DNA of 64,000 nucleotides from the NCBI RefSeq assembly GCF_026427715.1, contig NZ_CP107558.1, positions 1,959,001 through 2,023,000 of the forward strand. Reading direction: 5' to 3'. This document shows, piece after piece, positions 39,605-48,540 of the stretch. Origin of the DNA: Methylocystis sp. MJC1 (GTDB lineage: Bacteria; Pseudomonadota; Alphaproteobacteria; Rhizobiales; Beijerinckiaceae). The notes under the pieces were generated by a model. The model was not told where the DNA came from. It worked only from the letters and a program-made list of their open reading frames with translations, and searched no databases. The translations under genes were made by a program, and so were the position numbers. Every line of letters starts with the position of its first letter. Position 1 is the first letter of the stretch.

Positions 39605-41161
39605 ATGTCAGAGCGCCCCACCTATATGATCTCCACAGCCATTCCCTACGCGAATGGCGCGCCCCACATCGGCCACGCCTATGAGCGCGTCGCCACGGAC
39701 GCCTTCGCGCGTTTCAAGCGGCTCGACGGCTACGACGTGCTCTTCGTCACCGGCATGGACGAGCACGGCCAAAAGGTGCAGCGCACCGCCGAGAAGGAAG
39801 GCGTGACGCCCCAGCAGTTCGTGGACGGCATCGCCGCGCAATTCGCCCGCATGGGCGAGGCGCTGAACGCGCGGGCCGACGACATCGTGCGAACGACGCA
39901 GGAGCGCCACAAGGAGGCCGTGCTTGAGATCTGGCGGCGCATGGAGGCCAAGGGCGACATCTATCTCTCGAAATATTCCGGCTGGTATTCCGTCCGCGAC
40001 GAAGCCTATTACGACGAGAGCGAGCTCACCGAGCGCGAGGGCAAGAAATACGCGCCGACCGGCACGCCGGTCGAATGGGTCGAGGAGGAGAGCTGGTTCT
40101 TCAAGCTCTCGGCCTATGCCGAGAAGCTGCTGGCGCATTACGAGGCCTATCCCGACTTCATCACGCCCGAGCATTACAAGAACGAAATCGTCGCCTTTGT
40201 GAAGCGCGGGCTCTCCGACCTCTCGGTCTCGCGCACGACCTTCGACTGGGGCATCAAAATTCCGCCGAGCCCGCAGACGACCGCGAACCATGTCATGTAT
40301 GTGTGGGTCGACGCCCTGACGAATTACATCACCGCGACCGGCTGGCTCACCGGCGGCGAGAAGGCGCGCTACTGGCCCGCCGACGCCCATGTCATCGGCA
40401 AGGACATCACGCGCTTCCACGCCATCTATTGGCCGGCCTTTCTGATGTCGGCCGAGGCGCCTTTGCCCAAGCAGATCGTGGTGCATGGCTTTCTGTTCTC
40501 GCGCGGCGAGAAGATGTCGAAATCGCTCGGCAATGTCGTCGGCCCGCAGGAGCTGATCGACCGCTATGGCGTCGACCAGCTACGCTATTTCTTCCTGCGC
40601 GAAGTGCCCTTCGGCAATGACGGCAATTATTCGCATGAAGCGATCGTCATGCGCATCAACGCCGATCTTGCCAATGATCTCGGCAATCTGGCGCAGCGCT
40701 CGCTCTCCATGATCGCCAAGAACTGCGACGGCGCGGTGCCGAAGAAGGGCGCCTTCACCGACGCGGACAGGGATATCCTCGACCAGGCGGCGGGCGTGCT
40801 GGAGAAGGCGCGCGCGGCGATGGACGCCTATCAGCCGCATCATGCGCTTGCGGAGATCTTCCGCGTGGTGGCGGAGGCCAACCGCTATTTCGCCGGCGAG
40901 GAGCCTTGGGCCAAAAAGAAGACCGACCCGGCGCGCATGGAGACGATCCTCTATGTGACGGCGGAGACGCTGCGCCGGCTGGTGATCCCGCTGCAGGCCT
41001 TTATTCCCGAGGCGGCGGGGAAGTTCCTCGATTCCTTGGGCGTTGGCCCGGACGAGCGCGACTTTGCGCATGCCGGGGAGGGCAACACGCTGCAGGAAGG
41101 CGCGCCGCTGCCGCCGCCGGCGCCGGTGTTTCCGAGGTTTGTGGAGGAAGAACTGTCCTAA
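39605..41161 (+). CDS. metG: Methionine--tRNA ligase
   Basis: The 518-residue class I synthetase has HIGH at 21-24 ([20 protein letters not shown]) and KMSKS at 303-307 ([10 protein letters not shown]). The connective region [16 protein letters not shown] lacks the zinc-binding Cys pairs, so this is the metal-free type, and there is no C-terminal tRNA-binding (Arc1p-like) extension. It charges tRNA-Met in the cytoplasm. The gene is followed within 40 bases by an orphan VapB-type antitoxin gene. Confidence 0.98.
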   Translation: MSERPTYMISTAIPYANGAPHIGHAYERVATDAFARFKRLDGYDVLFVTGMDEHGQKVQRTAEKEGVTPQQFVDGIAAQFARMGEALNARADDIVRTTQERHKEAVLEIWRRMEAKGDIYLSKYSGWYSVRDEAYYDESELTEREGKKYAPTGTPVEWVEEESWFFKLSAYAEKLLAHYEAYPDFITPEHYKNEIVAFVKRGLSDLSVSRTTFDWGIKIPPSPQTTANHVMYVWVDALTNYITATGWLTGGEKARYWPADAHVIGKDITRFHAIYWPAFLMSAEAPLPKQIVVHGFLFSRGEKMSKSLGNVVGPQELIDRYGVDQLRYFFLREVPFGNDGNYSHEAIVMRINADLANDLGNLAQRSLSMIAKNCDGAVPKKGAFTDADRDILDQAAGVLEKARAAMDAYQPHHALAEIFRVVAEANRYFAGEEPWAKKKTDPARMETILYVTAETLRRLVIPLQAFIPEAAGKFLDSLGVGPDERDFAHAGEGNTLQEGAPLPPPAPVFPRFVEEELS

Positions 41162-41201
41162 ATATCCCGCCTTTGGTATGTTTATCTTCGAGGATACGTT
41201 C

Positions 41202-41444
41202 ATGGCGCTTTACATCAAAGATGAAGACGTCGATTTGCCCGCGGAGAAGCTACAGGCAGCTGTTGGAGCCCGCACGAAGGCGGAAGCCGTGCGGGCCGCG
41301 CTTATGCACGAGCTCGAGCGCGTGCAGGCGCGTCAGTCCTTTGCAGAACGAAACGCCGAAGCCTTTGCTCTCGCGGATAAGATCGGCGCACCCAATCCGG
41401 ACTTCGACGCCAAGGCGTTTATGGACCGGATGTGGGGGGAGTGA
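41202..41444 (+). CDS. VapB-family antitoxin, without a partner toxin
   Basis: The 80-residue protein starts MALYIKDEDVDLPAEKLQAA, with GAGGATACG before the ATG. Conserved family features are the N-terminal strand, RTKAEAVRAALMHELERVQA, and the C-terminal toxin-binding end NPDFDAKAFMDRMWGE. VapB antitoxins neutralise a VapC PIN-domain RNase normally encoded next. Here the stop overlaps a GTG that reads GTG ATC ATC (M-I-I, as VapC proteins begin), but that frame stops after nine codons. The toxin gene is therefore missing or reduced to a fossil. Confidence 0.85.
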   Translation: MALYIKDEDVDLPAEKLQAAVGARTKAEAVRAALMHELERVQARQSFAERNAEAFALADKIGAPNPDFDAKAFMDRMWGE

Positions 41445-41525
41445 TCATCCGTGCTCGGCGCAGCTATTAAGAGGCGCGAGTTGGTCAATTGCGACCACGC
41501 CTCGTTCTAGTAGAAGGGCCGAACC

Positions 41526-42193
41526 GTGAACTCAAAGCCCATCGCTAATCTTAATATCATTCCGCCGGCGAACCCCAACGAAGACATCGTCTTATTCGCC
41601 AATAACTGCGTTTTTATGCGCTCGATTTATTTACATCATAAAATACTATTCGAGAGAAGCTCAGCCTCCGACAAAAATCGGATGTCGGGGGTTGCTGCCA
41701 TACTCTTCGCCGATCTCAATCGAATATTTATTGAGTATGTGATACTGCAGGTTTGCAAAATAACCGATCCCGCGCAGGATGCTCGCAAGAATGATAATCA
41801 CACCGTGGCGTTCTTGCTGCAACGTTACGATTTCATCTCGGAACCTGCGATCAAGGCTCGACTCGCCGCGATCGCCGACCAACTTCAGGCTTTCCGAAAT
41901 AAGCTGGTAGAAGCTCGTAATAAGCTGATTTCTCATGCAGATAGGAATGCGATTCTGGCGGGACTTGCCCTGCGGCGGCGGAGAACGACTGGGATGAGTT
42001 TTGGCTTAACCTCCAGGACTTTGTTTGCATCATTCACGAAAAAGTCATTGGAACACCGTTGCTCATCAACGGAGTTGCTATGACGTCGGATGCGGATGGT
42101 CTGCTAAAGGCCCTAAAACATGCCGATTGCTTCGATCAGCTCGCTAAGGATCCCATGCTCGCCCAGAGATGTGCAGATTCGGCTCTCAGCTGA
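41526..42193 (+). pseudogene. Frameshifted HEPN/AbiU2-like gene
   Basis: The open frame starts GTG 41526 and runs to 42083, but from about codon 147 the encoded sequence turns into Arg/Ser/Thr-rich nonsense. In another frame from about 41981 the reading is sensible to a stop at 42191-42193: ENDWDEFWLNLQDFVCIIHE, then LLKALKHADCFDQLAKDPML. A one- or two-base indel in the GCGGCGGCGG run near 41970 explains this. The intact part has YVILQVCKITDPAQDARKND and the HEPN signature R131-N-K-L-I-S-H137 (Rx5H). Proteins of this layout are AbiU2-like HEPN ribonuclease relatives tied to phage defence or toxin-antitoxin loci. A sequencing error is possible. Confidence 0.75.
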
Positions 42194-42260
42194 GCGCCGC
42201 CCCGCCTAGAGGTGTGATGTGGCGTAATTCGAACTCTCAGCATATCAGCTTGGAAATCAA

Positions 42261-43070
42261 ATGACCTCCGATCCCGCCCGCTTCATCGGCGACATCCCCC
42301 GCCATTACGACCGCGGCCTCGGCCCCGTGATCTTCGAGGCCTATGCCGAGGAGACGGCGCGGCGGGCGGCGATTTGGGGACCGCGAAACGCGCTGGAGAT
42401 CGCCGCCGGCACGGGCATCGTCACCCGCAAGCTGCGCGACGCTTTGCCAGCGGACGCCCGGCTCACCGCGACCGACCTCAACGCCCCCATGCTGGAGATC
42501 GCGCGGGAGAAGTTCCGGCCGGGCGAAGAGGTGGGCTTCGACGTCGCGGACGCACTCGTCCTGCCTTTTGCAGACAACGCCTTCGACGCCGTTATCTGTC
42601 AGTTCGGCCTGATGTTCTTTCCCAACAAGGACGCCGCCCACCGCGAAGCGGCTCGCGTGCTGAAGCCCCATGGCCGCTATCTGACGAGCGTCTGGGACGC
42701 GCCGCGCTACAATCCCTTCTCGCGCATCGGCCTCGAAGTGGTCGAGCGCTTCTTCCCCGACGATCCGCCCAAATTCCTGAAGACGCCCTTCTCTTGCCCG
42801 GAGATCGATCCGACAAAGGAAGCGCTAATCGGAGCGGGCTTCACAAATATCGTCATCTCCGTGCTGCCGCGCGTGCATGAGATCGCGGATGTCGCGGCCT
42901 TTGCAACCGGCCTTGTCTTCGGCAGCCCGCTCATCGACCAGATCCGCGCGCGGGGCGAGGTCGTGCCAGAGGCGGTCGTCGAGGCTTTGGTGGAGAGGCT
43001 CAGCGAGGAATTCGGCGCGCCGGCGCGAATGCCCATGCAAGCCATTCTGTTCGAGGGGTCGCGACGGTGA
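42261..43070 (+). CDS. Class I SAM-dependent methyltransferase (UbiE/COQ5-like)
   Basis: The 269-residue protein has SAM motif I ALEIAAGTGIVTRKL (43-57), acidic motif II ARLTATDLNAPML, and DVADALVLPFADNAFDAVICQFGLMFFPN with the following DAAHREAARVLKPHGRY. This is the Methyltransf_11/UbiE layout for small molecules. The substrate is not evident. Stand-alone gene; GGAAA lies seven bases before the ATG. Confidence 0.9.
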   Translation: MTSDPARFIGDIPRHYDRGLGPVIFEAYAEETARRAAIWGPRNALEIAAGTGIVTRKLRDALPADARLTATDLNAPMLEIAREKFRPGEEVGFDVADALVLPFADNAFDAVICQFGLMFFPNKDAAHREAARVLKPHGRYLTSVWDAPRYNPFSRIGLEVVERFFPDDPPKFLKTPFSCPEIDPTKEALIGAGFTNIVISVLPRVHEIADVAAFATGLVFGSPLIDQIRARGEVVPEAVVEALVERLSEEFGAPARMPMQAILFEGSRR

Positions 43071-43277
43071 GGTAGCCCCGATTGCCAGACTGCCCTTACA
43101 AGATTTTCTACCGGTTCAAAGTCGACGCTATCGAGGTCGTGCATAATCCGCCATTCTGCGCGTAGGCCGTGGCCGACCCCTTGAGGGTCGCCACGCATCC
43201 GACGCGGCCTTGTCGAAATCCCGTCCTATCTCTTCGGGAAGCGACGCCGCGTAACCAGCGGCGCGAAACAAGGCGAA

Positions 43278-43694
43278 ATGGCCATGTTCGACGCTATCTC
43301 CAGGCGCCTCATAGGCGTCCTCATTCCCATCAGCCTTGCCGCCCTCGCGAGCCCGGCGCAGGCCGGCCCCGCCCAGGCGGCCACGCCCCCGTCCACGCCC
43401 TTCGACGGCCGGTGGGTCATCGAGGCCACGACCTCGAGCTTCTTTTGCCCCGTCAAGCGGAAGCAGTTGGTCGCGATTGTGCATGGAGGTCAGGTGACCA
43501 AGCTCGTCGGCATACCCGCGAGCACTTCGGGGCAAATCGGGGCGGACGGCGGCGTGTCGATCAACCTGAAGGTTTTCAGCGTCACCGCCGCCATACACGG
43601 CAAGATGCTCGACAAGTCCGGGGCAGGCGACTGGTCGACCAATAGTATGCTATGCGCGCGGGGCGCCTGGCGCGCCGCCCATGCAGGAAATTGA
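43278..43694 (+). CDS. Exported hypothetical protein (138 aa)
   Basis: Starts MAMFDAISRRLIGVLIPISL and has a signal peptide ending SPAQA. The mature part is short and beta-rich: FDGRWVIEATTSSFFCPVKR, KLVGIPASTSGQIGADGGVS, SGAGDWSTNSMLCARGAWRA. Two Cys may form a disulfide. This pattern (FDGxW..., two Cys, SGxGxW near the end) recurs in small secreted proteins of Hyphomicrobiales with no established function. Its end overlaps an alternative tatD start. Confidence 0.75.
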   Translation: MAMFDAISRRLIGVLIPISLAALASPAQAGPAQAATPPSTPFDGRWVIEATTSSFFCPVKRKQLVAIVHGGQVTKLVGIPASTSGQIGADGGVSINLKVFSVTAAIHGKMLDKSGAGDWSTNSMLCARGAWRAAHAGN

Positions 43695-43701
43695 ACGAGA
43701 C

Positions 43702-44493
43702 ATGCTCATCGACACCCATTGCCACCTTGATTTCCCTGATTTTGCGCCGGAGCAGGCGGAGATCGTCGCGCGCGCAAAGGCGCGGGGCGTCGGTCGGATG
43801 ATCACCATTTCCACGCATCTCTCTCGTTTCGACCGCGTCAAAGCGGTCGCCGACGCCTATCCGGACGTCTTCTGCACGGTCGGCACGCATCCGCATCATT
43901 CTCACGAAGAAGCCGAGCCGACTGTCGAGGAAATCGTCACGCTCGCCCAGCATCCAAAATGCGTCGGGCTCGGCGAGGCGGGGCTCGACTACCACTACGA
44001 CCGCGCGCCGCGCGAGCTCTCGCAACGGGTCTTCCGCACCCATATCGCCGCCGCGCGCGAGACCGGCCTGCCGCTTGTCATCCATACGCGCGACGCCGAT
44101 GAAGACTGCGCCGCGATCCTGAGCGAGGAAATGGGGAAGGGGGCTTTTCCCGCCCTGCTCCATTGCTTCACCTCGAGCCGCGCATTGGCGGAAACAGCAG
44201 TCGAACTCGGCCTTTACATCTCCTTTTCCGGCGTCGTTACCTTCAAGAATTCGGCCGAGCTGCGCGAGACGGTGAAAGTCGTGCCCCTGGAGCGGATGCT
44301 GGTCGAGACCGACGCGCCCTTCCTTGCGCCCGTGCCGCACCGGGGCAAGCGCAACGAGCCGGCCTTTGTCGTCGACACGGCGCGCTTGCTTGCCGAAATC
44401 AAGGGCGTCTCGGAAGACGAGCTTGCCCGCGTGACGACGGCAAACGCCCTGCGGCTCTTCTCCAAAATGCCGCCGCTCGAGGCCGCTGCGTGA
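43702..44493 (+). CDS. tatD: TatD-family metal-dependent hydrolase / DNase
   Basis: ATG 43702 (MLIDTHCHLDFPDFAPEQAE) is chosen because the first metal motif HCH begins the family domain; ATG 43681 would add seven residues and overlap the preceding gene. Further metal ligands lie in GEAGLDYHYD, PLVIHTRDADED, ALLHCFTS and METDAPFLAPVP (here VETDAPFL). The 263-residue enzyme is a TIM-barrel 3'-5' exonuclease. In alphaproteobacteria it typically lies between metG and an MBL hydrolase, as here apart from the inserted genes. The next gene starts inside its stop codon. Confidence 0.95.
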   Translation: MLIDTHCHLDFPDFAPEQAEIVARAKARGVGRMITISTHLSRFDRVKAVADAYPDVFCTVGTHPHHSHEEAEPTVEEIVTLAQHPKCVGLGEAGLDYHYDRAPRELSQRVFRTHIAAARETGLPLVIHTRDADEDCAAILSEEMGKGAFPALLHCFTSSRALAETAVELGLYISFSGVVTFKNSAELRETVKVVPLERMLVETDAPFLAPVPHRGKRNEPAFVVDTARLLAEIKGVSEDELARVTTANALRLFSKMPPLEAAA

Positions 44494-45287
44494 CGCTCAC
44501 GGTGACGATCCTCGGTTGCTCGTCCTCCGGCGGCGTGCCGCGCGTCGGGCAGGGCTGGGGCAAATGCAACCCGGACAATCCCAAGAACCGACGCCGCCGC
44601 TGCTCGATCCTGGTCTCGCGCGGCGACCACGATGCGGCAAGAACCCAGATCCTCGTGGACACGGGTCCCGATTTGCGGGAGCAGCTCATCGACGCGGAGG
44701 TCAGGCGGATCGACGCCGTGCTCTATACGCATCCGCACGCCGACCATACTCATGGGATCGACGACGTGCGCGGGCTCGTCATTCTGAACGGCAGGCGCAT
44801 TCCGGCCTATATGGACGAACGGACATCCAGCGATATCTGCGAGAAATTCGGCTATATCTTCACCACGCCGCCTGGAAGCCTGTATCCGCCGCTGATGACG
44901 GAGCATCGGCTGCATCCGGGCCGATCCGTGACAATCGAGGGGCCCGGTGGGCCGATCGAAGCGACCCCATTCCGGCTTGATCACGGTGATATGGACGCGC
45001 TGGGCTTCCGTTTTGGGAATCTTGCCTACACGCCCGACCTGAACGCCATTCCGCCGGAAAGCGCGCGCTTTCTCGAAGGCCTCGATCTCTGGATCATCGA
45101 CGCGCTACGCTGGCAGCGCCACGGCACGCATCTCTCGGTCGAACAGGCGCTGGCCTATATCGATCTCTATCGTCCGAAGCGCGCCGTGCTGACCGACCTC
45201 CATGTCGATCTCGATTATGATACGCTGGCGGCCATGCTGCCAGCCAATGTCGAGCCGGCCTATGACGGGCTGCGGATCGAGGTTTAG
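44490..45287 (+). CDS. MBL-fold metallohydrolase
   Basis: Starts at GTG 44490, overlapping the tatD stop (GTGA), and reads VTLTVTILGCSSSGGVPRVG. The 265-residue protein is a metallo-beta-lactamase fold hydrolase related to PhnP (cyclic phosphate phosphodiesterase) and RNase Z: metal motif YTHPHADHTHGIDD, the beta-strand RGDHDAARTQILVDTGPDLR, then PFRLDHGDMDALGFRFGN and LTDLHVDLDY. Translational coupling to tatD suggests a joint role in nucleic-acid or nucleotide-product turnover. Confidence 0.92.
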   Translation: MTLTVTILGCSSSGGVPRVGQGWGKCNPDNPKNRRRRCSILVSRGDHDAARTQILVDTGPDLREQLIDAEVRRIDAVLYTHPHADHTHGIDDVRGLVILNGRRIPAYMDERTSSDICEKFGYIFTTPPGSLYPPLMTEHRLHPGRSVTIEGPGGPIEATPFRLDHGDMDALGFRFGNLAYTPDLNAIPPESARFLEGLDLWIIDALRWQRHGTHLSVEQALAYIDLYRPKRAVLTDLHVDLDYDTLAAMLPANVEPAYDGLRIEV

Positions 45288-45338
45288 CTCATTAGTTTCA
45301 AGCCTATTGGTCTGACGTTTTCAAACAAGGACTTATCC

Positions 45339-46292
45339 ATGAAAGCAGAACGCCGCGCCTTCCTCGTCGGAAGCTCCCACGCCATCTTGTTCGGATCGGC
45401 GCTCGCCTCCGCCGCCGCCCAATCCGTCGCCGCAGACGATTCGATGGCGCCTCCACTGCCGCGCGGCGGAACCAGCCACTTTGCGCAGCTCAACGGCGTC
45501 AAGCTGCATTACGTGAGCGTCGGGTCGGGTCCTACCGTGATCCTGCTCCATGGCTGGCCGCAGACATGGTTCGCCTGGCGAGGAACCATGGAGCGGCTTT
45601 CCTCCCGTTTCAGATGCGTCGCGCTCGACCTCAGAGGACTCGGACTGTCAGAGAGAACGCCGGCCGGCTATGACAAGCAGACAATCGCCGCCGACGTCGC
45701 AGCGTTGATCGACCATGTGGCCGACGGCCGCGCCCATGTGGTTGGACACGATATGGGTGGCAAAGCGGCCTTCGTTCTTGCCCATCTGCAGCCGAGGAAA
45801 GTCGAAAAGCTGGTTCTTGTCGATTGCCTCGTCCCAGGGACTGAGAACATGGACGCCCGGCGCGGCGGGGCCTGGCACTATGGCTTCCATATGGCTCCCG
45901 AGATCCCGGAAACGCTGACGCGCGGGCGGGAGCGAGAATATATCGCCGCCCAAATTCGCGCCTGGTCTCACAGGAAGGACGCCGTCACGGAAGCGGCGAT
46001 TTCGGAGTTCGCGCGGCATTACGCATCTGCTGGCGGCATGACGGCCGGCTTCGCTTATTATCGCGCTCTACGTGACGACGCGGCGCGGGTCGAGTCTTTT
46101 GGAGGCCGCAAGCTGGAAATGCCCGTTCTGGCGATCGCTGGTCGCTATGGCGTTGGGACCAAGCTCGCGGATGCGTTGGGTCCGCGTGCGCCTAATTTGA
46201 CGGCCGTGATCGCCGAGGACAGCGGGCACTTCGTCGCCGAAGAGGCGCCGGACTTTTTCTGTGCGCAAATAGAGCGGTTCCTCGCTGCATAA
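45339..46292 (+). CDS. Exported alpha/beta hydrolase, epoxide-hydrolase type
   Basis: The 317-residue protein starts MKAERRAFLVGSSHAILFGS, a twin-arginine-like signal, with cleavage likely near SVAA. The catalytic domain has the oxyanion motif HGWP (71-74) and the nucleophile elbow GHDMGG with Asp138 rather than Ser. Asp nucleophiles occur in epoxide hydrolases and haloalkane or fluoroacetate dehalogenases. The catalytic His is near 297 (EDSGHFVAEE). HGWPQT at the oxyanion site favours epoxide hydrolase. Such an enzyme would detoxify epoxides, for example those produced from alkenes by monooxygenases. Export to the periplasm is unusual for the family. Confidence 0.85.
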   Translation: MKAERRAFLVGSSHAILFGSALASAAAQSVAADDSMAPPLPRGGTSHFAQLNGVKLHYVSVGSGPTVILLHGWPQTWFAWRGTMERLSSRFRCVALDLRGLGLSERTPAGYDKQTIAADVAALIDHVADGRAHVVGHDMGGKAAFVLAHLQPRKVEKLVLVDCLVPGTENMDARRGGAWHYGFHMAPEIPETLTRGREREYIAAQIRAWSHRKDAVTEAAISEFARHYASAGGMTAGFAYYRALRDDAARVESFGGRKLEMPVLAIAGRYGVGTKLADALGPRAPNLTAVIAEDSGHFVAEEAPDFFCAQIERFLAA

Positions 46293-46899
46293 TGGTCGCG
46301 GCCCGTTGGCGCATTTGCGGCAAATTTTCCATATTTCGAGAAACCGGCGCCCATGGCGCGCTGCCGTGTTAATTTTGCGACGGCTCATGTCGGCTTTGTC
46401 GTGGTTCTTGCCGCCGATGCCCGCCCCCGCAGGATGCCAGCTTTGGTTCCATAATATCGATTATGCGAATCGGCGCTACAGTCGAGCGACCCCTCGCTTG
46501 GCTTGATTCTTCTCGTAGAATCGCCAGCTTGATTTACGGGAAGACCCGCTAGCCGCCCGGCGAGCGTCCCAGCGCCGCCATCCTCCCGCGCGGCGAAGCT
46601 TCAGAATCATGGTCGCATTTGCGGCCATGGCGCGCGCCGACGAAACCTCTGAAAAGATGGTCTCTTGCGCTAGCCGGAGCGAGGCAATTCTTTGGATTTT
46701 TCGATAGGGCCACGAAAATCTCTGGCCAGAACGGCCTGAAATCTGCTAAAAGCCCTGTTGCGCGGGACTATATGGCATTCAACTGGCAACATCCCATCGT
46801 TTCCGAGCGGACACATTTTGCGCGTCCGAGCGGTTCTGCATGGGCGCACGCGTTTGGCATAAGAGTCTTGCCTTTTTTGGCGGAGACGAGCAGGTAGAC
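46293..46899. other. Long untranslated region upstream of the double cold-shock gene
   Basis: 607 bases with no plausible coding sequence. It is less GC-rich than average, with poly-A/T patches (about 46670-46760), and no repeat family member. Part may be a long 5' leader, as in cspA-type mRNAs. No tRNA or known ncRNA was recognised. Confidence 0.5.
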
Positions 46900-47565
46900 A
46901 TGAGCAAAGGTAGAGATTTCCGGGGACCCCGTAAGCGTGGGTTCGACGACGACGGGCCGTTTGGCTATGACGCGCCGCGGCCTAATCGTCCTGCGAGATC
47001 GCCGTTCGGCGGCGGCGGATTCCCGGATTCGGCGCCCCCGATGATGAACGAGCCCTCCGTTGACGCCGTCGTGAAATGGTTCAAGGCGGACAAGGGCTTC
47101 GGCTTCGTCGAGCTGGCCAATGGCACGGGCGACGCCTTCCTTCACATCGGCGCGGTTCAGGCGGCGGGCTATGACGCGCTTCCACCTGGCGCGAAGCTTC
47201 AGGTTGTGGTGACAAGCTCGGTCAAGGGCCAGCAGGTCTCCCGCATTCTCGACGTCGACCTCGCCGGCGCAGCCGAGCGCGCTCCGCCGCCCCCGCCGCG
47301 CAGCGGCGGCTTCGACAGCCCCCGTCCCCGCCGCCAGGCACCCGATCCGTCGACCGCCGTGCCGGTCTCCGGCAAGGTCAAATGGTTCGACGAGACCAAG
47401 GGATTCGGCTTTGTCCAGTCGAATGACGGCGGCAAGGACGTCTTCGTCCATATCTCGATCCTGGCCCCCTCGGGCGTGAACCGCCTGCTCGAAGGCCAGC
47501 CGGTGACCATGCAGGTCGTCGACACCGCCAAGGGCCGCGAAGCCCTCTCCATTGCTCTGGACTAA
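46900..47565 (+). CDS. Protein with two cold-shock domains
   Basis: ATG 46900 (MSKGRDFRGPRKRGFDDDGP) follows GGCGGAGACGAGCAGG. The 221-residue protein has a charged, RGG-like N-terminus, a first cold-shock domain (about 55-118; VKWFKADKGFGFVEL, DAFLHIGAVQ), a Pro/Arg-rich linker, and a second domain (about 151-220; VKWFDETKGFGFVQS, KDVFVHISIL). RNP1-like (KGFGFV) and RNP2-like (VFVHI) motifs are intact in both. Two-domain Csps are typical of alphaproteobacteria and bind RNA or single-stranded DNA. Followed by a terminator. Confidence 0.95.
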   Translation: MSKGRDFRGPRKRGFDDDGPFGYDAPRPNRPARSPFGGGGFPDSAPPMMNEPSVDAVVKWFKADKGFGFVELANGTGDAFLHIGAVQAAGYDALPPGAKLQVVVTSSVKGQQVSRILDVDLAGAAERAPPPPPRSGGFDSPRPRRQAPDPSTAVPVSGKVKWFDETKGFGFVQSNDGGKDVFVHISILAPSGVNRLLEGQPVTMQVVDTAKGREALSIALD

Positions 47566-47583
47566 CATCCTGGCAATCTGAGC

Positions 47584-47622
47584 TGACGCCGCCGCCCCTT
47601 TCGGGCGCGCGGCGTTTTATTT
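47584..47622 (+). terminator. Rho-independent terminator of the cold-shock gene
   Basis: Stem ACGCCGC-CGCCC (47586-47597) pairs with GGGCG-GCGGCGT (47603-47615, one bulge) and is followed by TTTTATTTT, 20 bases after the stop codon. Confidence 0.88.
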
Positions 47623-47644
47623 TGCTTCGGAGGATCGTCCTCAG

Positions 47645-48484
47645 ATGCCCGGCGACATTGCGCGTCTTATCGAGATCATGGCGGCGCTACGCACCCCGGG
47701 AACCGGCTGTCCCTGGGACCTCGAACAGGATTCTCGCTCCATCGCCCCCTATGCGGTCGAGGAGGCCTATGAGGTCGTCGAGGCCATAGAATTCGGCGAT
47801 CTCGACGATTTGAGAGACGAGCTGGGGGATTTGTTGCTCCAGGTCGTCTTCCATTCCCGCATCGCCCAGGAGCAGAGCGCCTTCGCCTTCCCCGATGTTG
47901 TCAAAGCCATCTGCGACAAGCTCGTTCGCCGCCATCCCCATGTCTTCGGCGAAGGAGAAGCGCTCACGCCCGATGGCGTGACGGCGCAATGGAACGAGAT
48001 CAAAGCGGCGGAAAAGGCCGCGAAAGGCGCCCCTGCCCCTGCGAGCCTGCTCGATGGCGTCCCCCTCGCCCTGCCCGCGCTCGTCCGGGCGGTGAAGCTG
48101 CAGCAGAAGGCGTCGAAAGTCGGTTTCGATTGGAACGACGCCGCGCATGTCATGGGGAAGATCCGCGAAGAGACGGAGGAAGTCGCCGACGAGTTGCGCC
48201 GGCCAGACCTCGACCCCAAATCGCTGGAAGAGGAAATCGGCGATCTCCTCTTCGTCGTCTCCAATCTCGCGCGCCACGCCAAGGTCGATCCCGAACAGGC
48301 GCTGAGGGGCGCTAACGCCAAATTCGAACGCCGTTTCCACCATATCGAGAAGCGCTTGGCTGAAATGGGCTCGTCGCCGGACGCTGCATCTCTGGATGAG
48401 ATGGAGGCGCTCTGGGTTGAGGCGAAGCAGCTGGAGAAAGGGGCAAATGGGGACCCCGCTCCGGAGGCGACGGGTCTGCCTTAA
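47645..48484 (+). CDS. mazG: Nucleoside triphosphate pyrophosphohydrolase MazG
   Basis: The 279-residue protein has the tandem MazG domains of the E. coli type: first CPWDLEQDSRS with EEAYEVVEAIE and DELGDLLLQVVFHSRI, second EETEEVADELR and EEIGDLLFVVSNLARHAKVD. Both EExxE...ExxD metal sites are intact. It cleaves (d)NTPs to monophosphate and pyrophosphate, clearing damaged nucleotides. In alphaproteobacteria it commonly neighbours hflX-hfq, which here lie just beyond the b561 and SMR genes on the other strand. Confidence 0.96.
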   Translation: MPGDIARLIEIMAALRTPGTGCPWDLEQDSRSIAPYAVEEAYEVVEAIEFGDLDDLRDELGDLLLQVVFHSRIAQEQSAFAFPDVVKAICDKLVRRHPHVFGEGEALTPDGVTAQWNEIKAAEKAAKGAPAPASLLDGVPLALPALVRAVKLQQKASKVGFDWNDAAHVMGKIREETEEVADELRRPDLDPKSLEEEIGDLLFVVSNLARHAKVDPEQALRGANAKFERRFHHIEKRLAEMGSSPDAASLDEMEALWVEAKQLEKGANGDPAPEATGLP

Positions 48485-48540
48485 TTTCGTGCGCTTGACG
48501 GCGTTAAGGTCACGCTTAGCACCATGGAGGCCACCGTACC

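Noticed and set aside
42825..43598. Open frames opposite the methyltransferase and secreted protein genes
   Set aside because: Shadows of clear plus-strand genes; no start signals or family motifs.
46293..46899. tRNA or tmRNA gene before the cold-shock gene
   Set aside because: No TTCGANNC arm with matching acceptor stem was found; the region only has unrelated short dyads.
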